In this document: piece after piece, positions 8,154 to 16,673 of the stretch
How the letters are laid out: every line of letters starts with the position of its first letter
Position numbering within the stretch: position 1 is the first letter of the stretch
DNA from: Candidatus Cryptobacteroides sp.
GTDB lineage: Bacteria; Bacteroidota; Bacteroidia; Bacteroidales; UBA932
NCBI GenBank assembly: GCA_029257745.1
Contig: JARIAS010000052.1
Location: forward strand, 1 to 32,675
Length of the DNA stretch: 32,675 bases
Direction of reading: 5' to 3'
Translations under genes and position numbers: made by a program
The notes under the pieces: generated by a model
The model's database searches: none
What the model was told of the DNA's origin: nothing
Seen by the model: only the letters and a program-made list of their open reading frames with translations

Positions 8154-9227
8154 ATGGAAAAAGTACATGTTTTTAATGCAGGACCTTGCATTTTACCACA
8201 AGAAGCAATAGACAATGCTATTGAGGCTCTAAAAAACTTTAAAGGCACTGGTGTATCTGTGATATGTATGTCACACAGAAGTAAAGAATGGGAGTCTGTA
8301 ATGAATGAATGTAGAAGTCTCTGGAAAGAACTGCTACATATTCCTGATACTCATGAGGTTTTATTTCTAGGAGGTGGTGCTAGTCTACAATTCTTATATG
8401 TAGCAATGAACTATCTAAACAAAAAAGCTGCTTATCTAGACACAGGAGTTTGGGCTAAAAAAGCTCTTAAAGAGGCTAAAGGTATAGGAGAAGCTGTTGC
8501 AGTAGCTAGTTCTGCTGACAAGAACTATAACTATATTCCAAAAGGCTATGATATACCTAAGGATGCAGACTATTTTCACATTACAACAAATAATACTATC
8601 TATGGTACAGAGATTAAAGAAGATATAGATTGCCCTATACCTCTTATCGCAGATATGTCTTCAGATATTATGAGTCGCCCAGTAGATGTAAGTAAATACG
8701 ACCTTATATATGGTGGTGCTCAAAAGAATGTTGGACCTGCTGGTGTTATTTTCGCAATTGTGCGTAAAGAAAGTTTAGGTAGGGTTGAAAGGTATATTCC
8801 TACAATGTTGGATTATCGTACACATTTGGACAAAGATTCAATGTTTAATACTCCTCCTGTATTCCCAATACTAGTGATGAATGAAACATTAAAATGGTTA
8901 AAAGGCATAGGTGGAGTTGAGGCTATTCATAAGATCAACATTAAAAAGGCTGAACTTCTTTATAATGAGATAGATAGAAATTCTCTATTTGTAGGCACTG
9001 CAGCTAAAGAAGATAGGTCAATAATGAATGTTTGTTTTGTAATGTCAGAGGGTAATGAAGGCCTACAAGAGGAATTTGCAACTTTTGCTAAAGAAAGGGG
9101 TATGATGGGTATAAAAGGCCATCGCTTTGTTGGAGGATTCAGGGCATCTATATACAATGCTTGTAAAATAGAAGATGTTCAGGCTCTTGTTGACTGTATG
9201 AAAGAATTTGAATCTTTAAAGAGATAA
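8154..9227 (+). CDS. serC: Phosphoserine aminotransferase
   Basis: SerC transfers the amino group of glutamate to 3-phosphohydroxypyruvate, giving phosphoserine and 2-oxoglutarate; it also serves in pyridoxal phosphate synthesis. It is a class V (fold type I) PLP enzyme: the cofactor lysine is K191 in [12 protein letters not shown], and the phosphate-binding region is LGGGASLQF at 72-80. The start [10 protein letters not shown] and the 357-residue length are standard. serA begins three nt after its stop and both are read from the promoter at 8067-8097. The end product 2-oxoglutarate links this operon to the convergent glutamate dehydrogenase cluster, and pdxJ, another PLP-pathway gene, lies elsewhere in the window. 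Confidence 0.97.
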   Translation: MEKVHVFNAGPCILPQEAIDNAIEALKNFKGTGVSVICMSHRSKEWESVMNECRSLWKELLHIPDTHEVLFLGGGASLQFLYVAMNYLNKKAAYLDTGVWAKKALKEAKGIGEAVAVASSADKNYNYIPKGYDIPKDADYFHITTNNTIYGTEIKEDIDCPIPLIADMSSDIMSRPVDVSKYDLIYGGAQKNVGPAGVIFAIVRKESLGRVERYIPTMLDYRTHLDKDSMFNTPPVFPILVMNETLKWLKGIGGVEAIHKINIKKAELLYNEIDRNSLFVGTAAKEDRSIMNVCFVMSEGNEGLQEEFATFAKERGMMGIKGHRFVGGFRASIYNACKIEDVQALVDCMKEFESLKR

Positions 9228-9230
9228 GCT

Positions 9231-10151
9231 ATGAAAATATTAATTGCAACACAAAAGCCTTTTTCTGCTATTGCAGTTAAGGGTATTATAGATATAATAG
9301 AAAAGGCAGGGCACCAAGCTATAACTCTTGAAAAATATGCTGAAAAATCAGATTTAATAAAGGCCGTAGAAGATGTTGATGCCTTAATTATACGTTCAGA
9401 TAAGGTAGATGCAGAGGTTCTAGATGCTGCTAAAAAACTTAAGATAGTTGTTAGAGCTGGGGCTGGAGTAGATAATGTTGATCTTGAGAAAGCTAGTGAA
9501 AATAAGGTAGTTGTAATGAATACACCTGGGCAAAATTCAAATGCTGTCGCTGAACTTGTACTAGCATTTATGATATATATGTCCCGCAATCAATTCAATC
9601 CATCTACAGGCTCAGAACTAAAAGGCAAGACTATTGGTATACAAGCTTTCGGAAATGTTGGAAGACTTGTTGCTGACAAGGCTAAAGCTCTAGGTATGAA
9701 GGTATTTGCCTTTGACCCATTTGTCAATGCTGAACAATTTGCTGAGGCTAATGTTGAGGCTGTAAATAGTCTTGAAGAATTGTACCAAAAATCAGATTTC
9801 TTAAGTCTACATATACCTGCAACAGCTCAAACAATAAAGTCAATAAACTACGACCTTATTAATAAACTTCCTAAGAATGCCTGCCTTATTAATACTGCAA
9901 GAAAAGAGGTTATTCATGAAGAAGATTTAGCAAAAATTCTTAGAGATAGACAGGATCTAAAATACATCACAGATGTTGCTCCAGATCATTACGATGAATT
10001 GAGCAAAGATTTTGCTACCAGAATTTTTGCCACTAGCAAAAAAATGGGTGCCCAAACTGCAGAAGCTAATGTAAATGCAGGTCTTGCAGCTGCAAAACAG
10101 ATTATAGATTTCTTTGAGAAAGGTATTGTAAAATTTCAAGTAAATAAATAG
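9231..10151 (+). CDS. serA: D-3-phosphoglycerate dehydrogenase, short lysine-type
   Basis: SerA oxidises 3-phosphoglycerate to 3-phosphohydroxypyruvate with NAD, the entry to serine synthesis. The 306-residue protein contains only the substrate and nucleotide-binding domains; the C-terminal ACT serine-sensing domain of the E. coli enzyme is absent, so feedback control by serine is not expected by that route. The catalytic arginine is R224 in NTARKEV. The usual catalytic histidine of the xPHIG motif is replaced: the block reads SKKMGAQTAEAN, with K271 in the histidine position. The dinucleotide loop reads AFGNVG (139-144), with alanine for the first glycine of GxGxxG. Lysine-type enzymes are known from Bacteroidales and Entamoeba, so this is a recognised subclass, not a dead enzyme. 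Confidence 0.93.
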   Translation: MKILIATQKPFSAIAVKGIIDIIEKAGHQAITLEKYAEKSDLIKAVEDVDALIIRSDKVDAEVLDAAKKLKIVVRAGAGVDNVDLEKASENKVVVMNTPGQNSNAVAELVLAFMIYMSRNQFNPSTGSELKGKTIGIQAFGNVGRLVADKAKALGMKVFAFDPFVNAEQFAEANVEAVNSLEELYQKSDFLSLHIPATAQTIKSINYDLINKLPKNACLINTARKEVIHEEDLAKILRDRQDLKYITDVAPDHYDELSKDFATRIFATSKKMGAQTAEANVNAGLAAAKQIIDFFEKGIVKFQVNK

Positions 10152-10154
10152 ACT

Positions 10155-11396
10155 ATGGTAAAGGTTAAAGCATTTGCGGCAGTAAGACCTGCTAAGGAAC
10201 TTGTAACAGAAATAGCATCTCCTCCATATGATGTAATTAACTCTAAAGAAGCTAAGGCTATGGCTGGAGAAAAATCTCTACTTCATATTATCAAGCCTGA
10301 AATTGATTTTACACCTATGATAGATGAGCATGATCCTAAAGTCTATGACAAAGCGGTGGAAAACTTTAAACTGTGGCAAGAGAAATCATGGCTAATACAG
10401 GACGAAAAGCCTAAATACTATGTCTACGCACAAACTATGGAGGGTAGAACGCAATATGGTATCGTCTTATGTGCTCATACTGATGACTATTCTGAAGGTA
10501 AGATAAAAAAGCATGAACTTACCAGAAAGGATAAGGAAGATGACAGAATGATACATGTACGTATACAAAACGCTAATATAGAGCCTGTCTTCTTTGCATA
10601 TAAGGACAATCATTCAATCAATGCAATAGTAGAAAAGGTAGTAGCACAGAAAGCAGAGTACTCATTTAATGATGAACATGGCTTTGGACATAGCTTTTGG
10701 TGCATAGATAATCAAGATCTAATTGATCAGATAACAAATTTATTCACTACTGAGGTTGAAGCATTCTATGTTGCAGATGGACATCATAGAACAGCTGCTG
10801 CAGCTAGAGTCGGTGCAGAAAAGAGAGCTAATAATCCTCATCATACAGGAGACGAAGAATACAACTATTTTATGGCTGTGTGCTTCCCTGCCAGCCAATT
10901 AAAAATCATTGATTATAACAGAGTTGTAAAAGATCTTAATGGACTTAGCAATGAAGAATTTATACAAGCTCTTACTAAGGACTTTGAGATAAAGGAGATG
11001 GGGACAGAGATATATCATCCTCAAGCATTACACAATTTCTCTATGTATCTAGATAATAAATGGTACTCTCTAAGTGCAAAAGAAGGAAGATATGACGACA
11101 AGGATCCTATTGGAGTATTGGATGTAACAGTATTATCACAGTTAGTATTAGACAAAATACTAGGTATAAAGGACTTACGCACCGATAAACGAATTGACTT
11201 TGTAGGAGGCATCAGAGGTCTGGGAGAATTAAAGAAAAGAGTTGATAGCCAAGAGATGAAGGTAGCTTTTGCCCTATATCCTGTATCAATGGAGCAACTC
11301 ACAAATATAGCAGATACTGGCAATATTATGCCACCTAAGACAACATGGTTTGAGCCTAAACTACGTTCAGGACTTGCTATACATAAATTAGACTAG
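10155..11396 (+). CDS. DUF1015 (COG4198) protein of the serine operon
   Basis: This 413-residue soluble protein belongs to DUF1015, marked by FAAVRPAKE near the start, ASPPYDVI at 21-28, the KKHELTRKDKEDDR block at 118-131 and the central ADGHHRTAAAA at 207-217. It follows serA by three nt and ends the operon at a strong terminator. The DGHHR loop resembles the nucleotide-phosphate loop of ParB/sulfiredoxin-fold proteins, and some family members have been labelled ParB-like. Archaeal SerK and staphylococcal SbnI are free-serine kinases of that fold. Together with its place behind serC and serA, this suggests a role in phosphoserine or serine phosphate chemistry, but that is inference. No enzymatic function is established for the family. 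Confidence 0.85.
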   Translation: MVKVKAFAAVRPAKELVTEIASPPYDVINSKEAKAMAGEKSLLHIIKPEIDFTPMIDEHDPKVYDKAVENFKLWQEKSWLIQDEKPKYYVYAQTMEGRTQYGIVLCAHTDDYSEGKIKKHELTRKDKEDDRMIHVRIQNANIEPVFFAYKDNHSINAIVEKVVAQKAEYSFNDEHGFGHSFWCIDNQDLIDQITNLFTTEVEAFYVADGHHRTAAAARVGAEKRANNPHHTGDEEYNYFMAVCFPASQLKIIDYNRVVKDLNGLSNEEFIQALTKDFEIKEMGTEIYHPQALHNFSMYLDNKWYSLSAKEGRYDDKDPIGVLDVTVLSQLVLDKILGIKDLRTDKRIDFVGGIRGLGELKKRVDSQEMKVAFALYPVSMEQLTNIADTGNIMPPKTTWFEPKLRSGLAIHKLD

Positions 11397-11416
11397 TTAA
11401 TCATCACATTATTATA

Positions 11417-11448
11417 AAGCTCTTACTTTTTTAGTAAGAGCTTTTTTT
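11417..11448 (+). terminator. Intrinsic terminator of the serC-serA-DUF1015 operon
   Basis: Perfect 11-bp stem AAGCTCTTACT (11417-11427) and AGTAAGAGCTT (11433-11443) with a TTTTT loop, followed by a run of seven T residues at 11442-11448. It begins 20 nt after the DUF1015 stop. Confidence 0.93.
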
Positions 11449-11562
11449 AGTAGCTCACTTTAATATAAGAATAATGTAAAAGATATTCTTAATAATGAGC
11501 CCTATCTTCTATTGATAAAGCATCTACTATATCAACATTCCATGAATTTAGAAAAATCACAC

Positions 11563-11594
11563 GAAAAAAGTGGGCAAGAAAATTTCTTACCCAC
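11563..11594 (-). terminator. Intrinsic terminator of the kor-gdhA operon
   Basis: Arms 11570-11581 and 11583-11594 (GTGGG with CCCAC, then AAGAAA with TTTCTT) form a stem. The single mismatch, C11575 with A11589, is a C-A clash in plus-strand RNA but a G-U wobble in minus-strand RNA, and the run of A residues at 11564-11569 gives a U tract for leftward transcription. Both features show that it serves gdhA. Confidence 0.9.
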
Positions 11595-11619
11595 TACTTA
11601 ACTTATTACTTTTATTAAT

Positions 11620-12963
11620 CTATATAATACCTTGCTCTAACATTGCTTCTGCAACCTTCATAAAGCCGGCAATATTTGCACCCTTCACATAATTTATATA
11701 ACCATCTTCCTCTGTGCCATATTTTATACAAGCTCTGTGAATAGACTCCATAATAGCATGCAAACGCTCATCGACCTCCTTTGCACTCCAACTAATATGC
11801 ATAGCTCCCTGACTCATCTCTAAGCCTGAACAAGCTACACCTCCTGCATTCACAGCCTTACCAGGAGCGAACATAATTTTTGCCTTCTGCAAGGCTTCAA
11901 TAGCACCTGGACGGCAACCCATATTAGAAACTTCAGCAACTAACCAAGTACCATTTGCAATTAATTGTTCTGCGTCCTCTTGAGCTAACTCATTTTGATA
12001 TGCACATGGCATAGCAATATCACAAGGTACAACCCAAGCTTTTTTACCTGCTAAAAATTCTGATTCAGGGAATTTTTCTGCAAAAGGTGCAACGACATCA
12101 TTATTTGTAGCACGAAGTTCTAACAAATAATCTACCATCTCCTTTGTCATTCCATTTGGAATATGTATTGCACCATCTGGACCTGATATTGCTACCACTT
12201 TTGCACCTAGTTCAAGAGCCTTAAGAGATGCTCCCCAAGCTACATTTCCAAAACCGGAAACTGCTATCTTTTTACCTTTTATAGATATCTTATCTTTATG
12301 ATTAGCAAGCATTTCTTGTACAAAATAGACTGCACCAAAGCCAGTAGCTTCAGGTCTTATCAATGAACCTCCAAAAGTTAAACCCTTACCTGTTAGGACG
12401 CAATGATTTTGATGACTCAATTTCTTATACATTCCGTTTAAGAAACCTATTTCCTTTCCTCCTACTCCAACATCTCCTGCAGGCACATCTACATCTGGTC
12501 CAATATGACGCCAAAGCTCAGTCATAAATGCCTGACAAAAACGCATTATTTCTGCTTCAGACTTACCCTTAGGGTCAAAATCTGAACCACCTTTTCCTCC
12601 ACCCATAGGTAGAGTTGTCAGTGCATTCTTAAAAATCTGCTCAAATCCTAAGAACTTAAGTATAGATGGACATACTGATGGATGAAAACGCAAACCACCC
12701 TTATAAGGACCTATTGCATTGTTAAATTGGACCCTATAACCTGTATTTGTCTGAACCTCCCCAGAATCATCTACCCATGTCACTCTAAATGAGTAAGTAC
12801 GATCAGGCTCAACTAATCTTTCTATTATTTTTGCCTTTTCAAACTCTGGATGCTGATTATAAACATCCTCGATAGAACTTAGTACTTCCTGTACTGCCTG
12901 TAAATACTCTTTCTCCAAAGGATATTTAGCCTGGAGACGAGACATTATAACTGCTGTTTTCAT
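11620..12963 (-). CDS. gdhA: NADP-type glutamate dehydrogenase
   Basis: This 447-residue hexameric-type enzyme interconverts 2-oxoglutarate plus ammonia and glutamate, the main ammonia-assimilating reaction in many Bacteroidales. Active-site residues match the E. coli enzyme four positions earlier: K88 in GPYKGGLRF, K112 in FKNALT, the catalytic K124 in PMGGGKGG and D164 in PAGDVGVGG. The nucleotide fold shows SGFGNVAWG, and the second strand ends in AISGPDG, where S replaces the acidic residue of NAD-specific enzymes, suggesting NADP. It starts 29 nt after the korB stop with no recognisable promoter between, so it is probably co-transcribed with the oxidoreductase genes. An intrinsic terminator follows. 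Confidence 0.96.
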   Translation of the reverse strand: MKTAVIMSRLQAKYPLEKEYLQAVQEVLSSIEDVYNQHPEFEKAKIIERLVEPDRTYSFRVTWVDDSGEVQTNTGYRVQFNNAIGPYKGGLRFHPSVCPSILKFLGFEQIFKNALTTLPMGGGKGGSDFDPKGKSEAEIMRFCQAFMTELWRHIGPDVDVPAGDVGVGGKEIGFLNGMYKKLSHQNHCVLTGKGLTFGGSLIRPEATGFGAVYFVQEMLANHKDKISIKGKKIAVSGFGNVAWGASLKALELGAKVVAISGPDGAIHIPNGMTKEMVDYLLELRATNNDVVAPFAEKFPESEFLAGKKAWVVPCDIAMPCAYQNELAQEDAEQLIANGTWLVAEVSNMGCRPGAIEALQKAKIMFAPGKAVNAGGVACSGLEMSQGAMHISWSAKEVDERLHAIMESIHRACIKYGTEEDGYINYVKGANIAGFMKVAEAMLEQGII

Positions 12964-12992
12964 AATAGCTATTAGTTAGTGTATTAATTATG

Positions 12993-14012
12993 TTATTTTA
13001 TATTCCAAGTTGAACCACTATTAAGTAGTTCATCTACATTATGTATCTTTGAATTTGCCTTGACTTCCTCTATCTGCATTTGTATGCCATCATCATAAGT
13101 CTCCATATCCACTGCCCTTATTATACCTAAGGCTACAGGATAATCAGGGTACTGCATATCTGCTAACATCATATGCAATGCAACATTATCTGTATGTGCA
13201 TCATGCACAAGTATATCATCAAGACTCACTCCATTCTCCCCTATTGTTACGACTTTTAGCTGCATATTATCAAGGACGAGACCTTTGTTTTTATCCTTAC
13301 CAAATATCATCTTTTCACCATGCTTTAAGATAATAGTTCTATCAGCCTTAGTAGCCCTATCACTCAAATCAAAGTGTATTCCGTGATTAAATATTACACA
13401 ATTTGTCATAAATTCCATCACTGAGGTGCCCTTATGACGTGAAGCTTCAAGCATTATAGACTCATTTAATGCCAACTCAACATCTAAACTCCTTGCGAAG
13501 AATGTTCCTTTTGCTCCTATTACCAATGTTGCTGGATTAAAAGGATACTCTACTGTGCCATATGGAGATGTCTTTGAAATAGCACCATATTTAGATGTGG
13601 GAGAATATTGTCCCTTTGTCATACCATATATTTTATTGTTAAATAACATGATATTTATGTCAATATTCCTCCTTATTGCATGAATAAAGTGATTACCACC
13701 AATCGCCAAAGCATCACCATCTCCACTTGCCTGCCAAACGCTCAATTTAGGATTTGCGACCTTAAGGCCTGAAGCTATCGCAGTTGCCCTACCATGTATA
13801 CTATGAAAGCCATAAGTATTCATATAATATGGTAATCTTGAAGAACAGCCTATACCAGAGACTACTGCTACCTCCTCTTTTTCTATACCTTTTTCTTCAC
13901 ATATCTTAGGCAAAGCCCTTTGCAAAGCCGCAAGAACAGAGAAATCCCCACAACCTGGGCACCATCTCACTTCTTGATCGCTCTTAAAATCTTTTATTGT
14001 ATATTTTGCCAT
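12993..14012 (-). CDS. korB: 2-oxoacid:ferredoxin oxidoreductase, beta subunit
   Basis: The beta subunit binds thiamine diphosphate and a 4Fe-4S cluster and, with KorA, oxidatively decarboxylates a 2-oxoacid with CoA, reducing ferredoxin. Four cysteines positioned as cluster ligands are C18 and C21 in WCPGCGDF, C56 in GIGCSS and C205 in MTNCV. The thiamine motif GDGDALAIGGNH starts at 97, followed by NNKIYGMTKGQYSPTS, a signature shared by 2-oxoglutarate-type and related two-subunit enzymes. At 339 residues it is complete. Its start lies two nt from the korA stop. The neighbouring glutamate dehydrogenase favours 2-oxoglutarate as substrate; specificity cannot be read from sequence alone. Confidence 0.92.
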   Translation of the reverse strand: MAKYTIKDFKSDQEVRWCPGCGDFSVLAALQRALPKICEEKGIEKEEVAVVSGIGCSSRLPYYMNTYGFHSIHGRATAIASGLKVANPKLSVWQASGDGDALAIGGNHFIHAIRRNIDINIMLFNNKIYGMTKGQYSPTSKYGAISKTSPYGTVEYPFNPATLVIGAKGTFFARSLDVELALNESIMLEASRHKGTSVMEFMTNCVIFNHGIHFDLSDRATKADRTIILKHGEKMIFGKDKNKGLVLDNMQLKVVTIGENGVSLDDILVHDAHTDNVALHMMLADMQYPDYPVALGIIRAVDMETYDDGIQMQIEEVKANSKIHNVDELLNSGSTWNIK

Positions 14013-14014
14013 AA

Positions 14015-15844
14015 TTATATCCTATTAATTGCCTCTATTATGTCTTGAACCAAGAAAGTTTGTCCCTGTATTTTATTACACTGTATATACTCAAATTGAG
14101 GGAATTTACTTCTCAAATAAGATGCAAACTGTCCAGAGTTTAACTCACATACCAATATCTTCTTAAATGAAGATAGGACTTCCTTAGTATTTTTAGGTAA
14201 AGGATTAATGTAATCAAAATGAGTAAAGCTTATATCTCTTCCCTCTTCTCTAACCTGACTTACGGCAGAAAGAATATGCCCATAAGTACCACCCCAACCA
14301 AGAACTAACAAGTCCCCTTGCTTATTGCCATCTACAACTAATTCAGGTATGAAGTCTGCTATCCTTTCTATTTTTTCTGCTCTTTCTCTCACCATCATAG
14401 CATGATTTTCTGCTTCGCTAGATAATACGCCTTGATGTGTCTTTTCTAATCCTCCAACTCTATGTTCAAAGCCAGCCATTCCAGGAATAGCCCAATATCT
14501 TGCAAGAGTTTTTTCATCTCTTTCAAAAGGATAATATGTTTCTACTGAATTATCTACAAAATGAGGATGAATCTCGGGATAGTCAGACATATTAGGAATC
14601 TTCCAAGGCTCAGAGCCATTACCCAAAAAGCCTTCTGACATTAAAATAACAGGTGTCATGTGCTCTAAAGTAATCTTTGCAGCCTGAAAAGCCATATCAA
14701 AACAATGACTAGGAGAATGAGCCGCCATAACTACTATAGGACTTTCTCCATTTCTTCCATACAAAGCTTCATTTAAATCTGTTTGCTCTGTCTTTGTTGG
14801 CATACCTGTACAAGGTCCTGCCCTCTGAACATCAACTATTACCAATGGCAACTCAGTCATAACGGCTAAGCCTAAGGCTTCAGACTTAAGAGATAATCCC
14901 GGACCAGATGTTGTTGTAACAGCCAAGTTGCCAGCATATGAAGCTCCAATAGCTGTACATATACCTGCAATTTCATCTTCAGTCTGCATTGTCTTAACAC
15001 CTAAATTCTTATGCCAAGACAATTCTTCTAAAATAGAGGTTGCAGGTGTTATAGGATAAGAGCCACAGAAAAGAGGCAAAGAACTACGTTCTGACGCAGC
15101 TAAAAATCCCCATGCGATAGCCTGATTACCTGTTATATTACGATATTTTCCTTTATCTAAATGTGCAGGCTCTACTATATATGTATCTGCAACTGCCTGA
15201 ATATTAGACGCATAATTAAAACCATCTTTAAGAACCTTCTTATTAGGTTCTACCATATTTGGATGCTTCTTTGCAAACTTTCCATCTATATAGTCAAAGA
15301 CATACTCAATAGGACGATTAAAAATAAAACATGCCATACCTAGTGTAAACATATTCCTACACTTCTGTACAGATGCACTATCTAAACTAAAGTCTTTTAA
15401 ACTATCCTCTGTTAATTTAGATATAGGTGCTATTATAATAGTCCTATCTTCAATATTTAATTCTTTAAAAGGGTCATCTTTAAAACCTGCTTTTGCTAAT
15501 GACGTTGCATCAAAAGCATTTTCATTTATTAAAACTAAAGCTGTTCTTTTCAACCATTTAGCATTTGTCTTTAAGGCTGCCGGGTTCATTGCAATAAGCA
15601 TATCGCAAAAATCACCAGGAGTGCTTAACTTTGTATTGCCTATATGAACCTGAAAGCCTGATACACCTGATAAACTACCTTTTGGAGCTCTAATCTCTGA
15701 AGGATAGTCAGGAAAAGTTGAGAGACCATTGCCATAAACAGCTGACATATTTGCAAACAAAGACCCAGTGAGCTGCATACCATCTCCTGAATCTCCTGCA
15801 AAACGAATCACAACATCTTTAGCATCTATTACTTTATGTTGCAT
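14015..15844 (-). CDS. korA: 2-oxoacid:ferredoxin oxidoreductase, fused gamma-alpha subunit
   Basis: A 609-residue fusion. Residues 1 to about 190 are the gamma (CoA-associated) domain, recognised by VVIRFAGDSGDGMQLTG and TFPDYPSEIRAPKGS. Residues from about 235 onward are the alpha (pyrimidine-binding) domain, with GNQAIAWGFLAA, CGSYPITPATSILEEL, TTTSGPGLSLKSEALGLA and RAGPCTGMPTKTEQTDL. The fusion is the standard organisation of two-subunit KorAB enzymes, which need no separate gamma or delta polypeptide. A ferredoxin partner is not encoded nearby. A minus-strand -7 box lies at 15882-15889 upstream, so korA, korB and gdhA probably form one operon. Confidence 0.94.
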   Translation of the reverse strand: MQHKVIDAKDVVIRFAGDSGDGMQLTGSLFANMSAVYGNGLSTFPDYPSEIRAPKGSLSGVSGFQVHIGNTKLSTPGDFCDMLIAMNPAALKTNAKWLKRTALVLINENAFDATSLAKAGFKDDPFKELNIEDRTIIIAPISKLTEDSLKDFSLDSASVQKCRNMFTLGMACFIFNRPIEYVFDYIDGKFAKKHPNMVEPNKKVLKDGFNYASNIQAVADTYIVEPAHLDKGKYRNITGNQAIAWGFLAASERSSLPLFCGSYPITPATSILEELSWHKNLGVKTMQTEDEIAGICTAIGASYAGNLAVTTTSGPGLSLKSEALGLAVMTELPLVIVDVQRAGPCTGMPTKTEQTDLNEALYGRNGESPIVVMAAHSPSHCFDMAFQAAKITLEHMTPVILMSEGFLGNGSEPWKIPNMSDYPEIHPHFVDNSVETYYPFERDEKTLARYWAIPGMAGFEHRVGGLEKTHQGVLSSEAENHAMMVRERAEKIERIADFIPELVVDGNKQGDLLVLGWGGTYGHILSAVSQVREEGRDISFTHFDYINPLPKNTKEVLSSFKKILVCELNSGQFASYLRSKFPQFEYIQCNKIQGQTFLVQDIIEAINRI

Positions 15845-15881
15845 TTATTACTATTTTTAAAATATCACAATAATTGTATTA

Positions 15882-15889
15882 CAAATCTA
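15882..15889 (-). promoter_or_regulatory. -7 box upstream of korA
   Basis: CAAATCTA on the plus strand reads TAGATTTG on the minus strand, a full TAnnTTTG match, 38 bp before the korA ATG. The best TTG at -33 is spaced 23 bp away (15913-15915), longer than the usual 19-20, so the promoter is weaker evidence than others in the window. Confidence 0.45.
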
Positions 15890-15990
15890 CAAATAAAAAC
15901 GTTAAAACCTAACAATTTTAAAGTTTTTTATCTCCTTTATATTTTCAATTACATAATCTCCTCATTGTAAATGAACTAAGGTATATGCGT

Positions 15991-16020
15991 AAAAAAGGCT
16001 GTATCAAAAAGACACAGCCT
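15991..16020 (-). terminator. Intrinsic terminator of the bamA-ompH operon
   Basis: Arms AGGCTGTATC (15996-16005) and GACACAGCCT (16011-16020) enclose an AAAAA loop. The one mismatch, A16003 with C16013, becomes a U-G wobble in minus-strand RNA, and the A run at 15991-15996 gives a leftward U tract. It lies 23 nt beyond the ompH stop. Confidence 0.92.
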
Positions 16021-16043
16021 CTATACAAAATATTTAAGTAAAA

Positions 16044-16607
16044 TTACTTAGCATCTTTCAATTTAGCTTGAATTTCAGCCTGTAAAGACTCTAATGTTCT
16101 TCCTTCCTTAATTTTCAATGCCTTTCTAGCATCTGGAGTAAGATCTTTAAGCTGAGATGTACTTATATATAGTACAGATGCTTTATCAAAGACACAGGCA
16201 TATCCACCTTCTTTTGCAAGTTTATTAACAACATCCATTGCTTTCTGCTGAATAGGAGTCATTAATTTTAGCTCCTGCTGCTGAAGTTCTTGCTGTATAG
16301 ATTGAGAAAACTCCTGTATTCTAGTTTGAATATCTTGAAGCTCTTTTTCCTTACTTTCTCTAACTGCAGGCGTCCAAGTTGCAGATTTTGCTTGATATTG
16401 CTGATACTTATTCTGTAATTCCTGCATCATACTTTGATGGGTATCCTGAGCCTCCTTTGTTGCAGCCTGTATCTTTGCACGTGCCGCATCTGCTTCAGGC
16501 ATCAACTGAACCAACTCTGTGTAATTAACATAAGCAAACTTTAAATTTTGAGAAAATCCTGCAAAACTGATTAAAGTTGCTAGGGCTAGAAATAGAATTT
16601 TTTTCAT
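16044..16607 (-). CDS. ompH: OmpH/Skp-family periplasmic chaperone
   Basis: A 187-residue secreted protein with a signal peptide (MKKILFLALATLISFAGFSQ, cleavage near residues 19-20), then KFAYVNYTELVQLMPEA, the usual first strand and loop of the Skp/OmpH family. Residues from about 45 to 130 form a long Q-rich coiled coil that makes the tentacles of the trimer. The C-terminal part carries the returning strand ACVFDKASVLYISTS. Skp-like proteins hold unfolded outer-membrane proteins in the periplasm before delivery to BamA. The gene directly follows bamA, as is typical in Bacteroidota. A second, lipidated member of the family is encoded at 21761. Confidence 0.92.
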   Translation of the reverse strand: MKKILFLALATLISFAGFSQNLKFAYVNYTELVQLMPEADAARAKIQAATKEAQDTHQSMMQELQNKYQQYQAKSATWTPAVRESKEKELQDIQTRIQEFSQSIQQELQQQELKLMTPIQQKAMDVVNKLAKEGGYACVFDKASVLYISTSQLKDLTPDARKALKIKEGRTLESLQAEIQAKLKDAK

Positions 16608-16673
16608 ATTAATTAATTTTAAAAATTTTCGACATTATTTTGATATAATATTTATTACAAATCATCTTCTACC

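Noticed and set aside
9179..9589. 136-codon open frame antisense to serC/serA
   Set aside because: It lies opposite confidently assigned genes, is S/T/A-rich as expected for a shadow frame, and has no promoter or family resemblance.
11453..11500. Nested dyad (GCTCA/TGAGC outside AAGAATA/TATTCTT) between two terminators, considered as a small RNA
   Set aside because: No -33/-7 promoter was found on either strand and the pairing is interrupted; A+T-rich spacers give such dyads often.
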